Shown here in pieces: positions 6,447-7,944 of a stretch of 7,944 nt of DNA. The number at the start of each line of letters is the position of its first letter. The first letter of the stretch is position 1. This stretch comes from Chloroflexota bacterium (GTDB taxonomy: Bacteria; Chloroflexota; Dehalococcoidia; DSTF01; JACRBR01): the NCBI GenBank assembly GCA_016213125.1, contig JACRBR010000058.1, forward strand, positions 1 to 7,944, read 5' to 3'. The translations under genes were made by a program, and so were the position numbers. The notes beneath the pieces were generated by a model that was given only the letters and a program-made list of their open reading frames with translations, had not been told where the DNA came from and did not search any database.

Positions 6447-7502
6447 TCATGCTCCCGCTGCGTACTCCAGTACACTGCATCGCGCTGCTACTTGCTTCGC
6501 TACATCGATAAATGCCCGCGCTTGTGGGCTCTCCGGGGCCGATACCACGATCGGCGTCCCCTCATCCCCACCCTTCCGCGTCTCGGGGTCCAGCGGCAGT
6601 TCGCCCAGGAACTCCAGCCCCAGGTCCTCCGCCGCCTGCCGCGCGCCGCCGTGCCCGAAGATCTCGGTCCGGTCGCCGCAGTGGGGACACACAAAGTAAC
6701 TCATGTTTTCCACGAGGCCGAAGATCGGCACATTGAGCTTGTCGAACATCGACACGGCTTTCGCCGCGTCCTCCAGCGCCACATCTTGCGGCGTGCTGAC
6801 GACGACCACGCCGGAGATCGGCGCCTCCTGCGCCATGCTCATCGCCGCGTCGCTCGTGCCCGGTGGCAGGTCGATCAGAAGGTAGTCCAGCTCGCCCCAG
6901 GAGATGTCGTGCAGCAGGTGCCGCACCGCGGTGCCGATCATCGGGCCGCGCCACACCACCGGCGTGCCGCGCGGCAGCACGAACCCGATCGAGCAGACCT
7001 TCACCCCGTGCCGCTCCTCGACGCGAAGGCCGCCGGGCCCCTCCGCCTGCGCCCCCTGCCCGATGCCCATCATGGTCGGGATGTTCGGCCCGGTGATGTC
7101 GGCGTCCAGCAGGCCCACCCGCGCGCCCAGCGATGCCAGTGCGACGGCCAGGTTCGTCGAGACCGTCGACTTGCCGACGCCGCCCTTGTTGCTCGCCACG
7201 GCGATGATGTTCCGCACGCCCTCAACCGGGTGCTGCTGGCCGCCACGGTGCTGAGGAACGCTCGCCTCCATCGTGACCGTCGCCTCGCGCACGCCCGGCA
7301 GCGCCAGCAGGAGGTCCCGCGCCTCCGTCTCGATCTTGTCGCGTACAGGGCAGGCCGGCGTCGTCAGCACGATTCTCACGTTGACCGCGCCATCGTTGAT
7401 CTCGGGCTTCTGCACGAAGCCCAGCGACACGATATCCCGGTGCAGGTCCGGATCCTCGATCGCGCTCAGCGCGCCCAGCACGTCCGATTCGGTGACACTC
7501 AT
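6447..7502 (-). CDS. mrp: Mrp/ApbC-type iron-sulfur cluster carrier P-loop ATPase
   Basis: A 351-residue cytosolic ATPase of the Mrp/NBP35 family, which carries Fe-S clusters to apo-proteins. Residues 1-85 are a MIP18/DUF59 domain (ALSAIEDPDL, then VLTTPACPVRDKIE with Cys51). Then comes the deviant Walker A SNKGGVGKST (104-113, signature Lys106 and Lys111), LLDADITGPNIP (Asp134) and IDLPPGTSD (210-218). Cys272 and Cys275 in YFVCPHCGD are the pair that bridges a cluster across the dimer. The C-terminal ELPLDPETRKGGDEG is also typical. The ATG at 7500-7502 has GAGG 8 nt upstream and overlaps the stop of the preceding gene as ATGA, so the long upstream extension of the frame is not coding. Full length for the family. 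It sits between a Cys-rich regulator-like gene and a NYN gene. Confidence 0.93.
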   Translation of the reverse strand: MSVTESDVLGALSAIEDPDLHRDIVSLGFVQKPEINDGAVNVRIVLTTPACPVRDKIETEARDLLLALPGVREATVTMEASVPQHRGGQQHPVEGVRNIIAVASNKGGVGKSTVSTNLAVALASLGARVGLLDADITGPNIPTMMGIGQGAQAEGPGGLRVEERHGVKVCSIGFVLPRGTPVVWRGPMIGTAVRHLLHDISWGELDYLLIDLPPGTSDAAMSMAQEAPISGVVVVSTPQDVALEDAAKAVSMFDKLNVPIFGLVENMSYFVCPHCGDRTEIFGHGGARQAAEDLGLEFLGELPLDPETRKGGDEGTPIVVSAPESPQARAFIDVAKQVAARCSVLEYAAGA

Positions 7503-7944
7503 CCCCTGGCCCTCGCGTCCACAGCCCCTCTGTCCAGCCCGCTTCCAGCGGCGGGCGTCCGCGCAACGATGACGTAGCGGCAGCATACGGCGCACTCGGT
7601 TGACGCTTCGGGCTCGGCCCGCACGTCGGCATCAAGCATCGACGCCAGGAAGGTCTCGTGCCAGGCGCAAGGGCCCGTGCGCGTCACCATCTCTCTGTAC
7701 ACGCAGCCAAAGTCCCGGATCTCGACCACGTCACCCAGGTCGTGGTACTCCGCGAAGCCGCCGTGCTTGCGCAGGACGGCGACCGCCAGCTCCGCCTGCG
7801 CCGCGGGGCCCAGTCCCCGCACGTCACCCGCGTGGCGTGCCGCCAGCGATTCGGCCGCGGATCGAAAGAGCTGCTCTCGCCGATCCAGGGGTGAACGCTC
7901 GCCTTCCGGCGTCACCAGCCCCGCCTGCTCCACCAGCAGCGCCA
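7499..7944 (-). CDS. Cys-rich protein resembling the C-terminal half of SufR/COG2345 regulators (5' end outside window)
   Basis: 147 C-terminal codons are visible; the frame is open to the right edge, so the N-terminus is missing. Positions below count from the in-frame GTG at 7931-7933, which I doubt is the true start because the frame continues upstream as Ala-Leu-Leu. The body is helical up to about residue 57 (RREQLFRSAAESLAARHAGDV, then QAELAVAVLRKHGGF). A pattern like the sensor half of SufR-type ArsR/COG2345 regulators follows: FAEYHDLGDVVEIRDFGCVYREM (Cys77), Cys89, then ECAVCCRYVI (Cys114, Cys117, Cys118). In SufR such cysteines hold an Fe-S cluster and control DNA binding. The expected winged helix would lie in the missing part. 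The ATGA overlap with mrp, an Fe-S carrier, supports an Fe-S role. Alternative: another Cys-rich metal or redox protein with no DNA-binding domain. Confidence 0.6.
   Translation of the reverse strand, partial: ALLVEQAGLVTPEGERSPLDRREQLFRSAAESLAARHAGDVRGLGPAAQAELAVAVLRKHGGFAEYHDLGDVVEIRDFGCVYREMVTRTGPCAWHETFLASMLDADVRAEPEASTECAVCCRYVIVARTPAAGSGLDRGAVDARARG

Noticed and set aside
6492..7577. 361-codon plus-strand open frame antisense to mrp
   Set aside because: It mirrors mrp codon bias, is dominated by His/Arg/Asp and has no recognisable domain or credible ribosome site.
7503..7595. 31-codon upstream extension of mrp
   Set aside because: It overlaps the preceding gene in another frame and is Arg-rich; the ATG at 7502 has an SD and begins a normal MIP18 domain.

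Overview
GC-rich bacterial DNA of uncertain taxonomy. The dense gene packing, strongly G/C-ending codons, GTG and TTG starts, a lipoprotein-type ModA and a compact modABC would suit Chloroflexota or another high-GC environmental phylum, but this is only a guess from the sequence. There are seven confident protein genes. One more small ORF is doubtful, and two of the confident genes are cut by the window edges.

Layout. (1) 1-291, minus: the N-terminus of an exported protein of unknown function, with a GTG start, a clear ribosome site and a Sec-type signal peptide. (2) 292-1341: about 1 kb with no convincing conventional gene. It holds a palindromic motif upstream of the exported gene, a perfect 14-bp-stem hairpin, a possible 116-codon minus-strand ORF whose stop abuts that hairpin, two TTGACA promoter candidates and a foldable segment near 990-1040. 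(3) 1342-2571, plus: a type II (mitochondrial SQOR-like) sulfide:quinone oxidoreductase, the only confident plus-strand gene. (4) 2584-5182, minus: a complete molybdate-type ABC importer in the order modA-modB-modC, tightly coupled and convergent with sqr, with only 12 bp between the stops. (5) 5183-5318: a short leader/intergenic region with an inverted repeat and a small 7-nt-period repeat. (6) 5319-7944, minus: an apparent operon in which a Cys-rich protein resembling the C-terminal half of SufR/COG2345 regulators (5' end outside the window) overlaps mrp/apbC by ATGA. mrp is followed 3 nt later by a gene for a NYN (PIN-like) putative nuclease with a long disordered Ala/Thr/Pro/basic N-terminus.

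How the genes fit together. The sqr product would feed electrons from sulfide into the quinone pool. ModABC would import molybdate (or tungstate) for molybdopterin enzymes. Mrp is an Fe-S cluster carrier ATPase, and the overlapping upstream gene may be an Fe-S-sensing regulator, giving a plausible Fe-S homeostasis unit. Why a NYN protein is translationally linked to it is unclear. I see no mobile element, CRISPR array, tRNA or rRNA. Nothing here is convincingly a new system. The best leads are the SufR-like/mrp/NYN operon and the unexplained 1-kb region between the exported protein and sqr.
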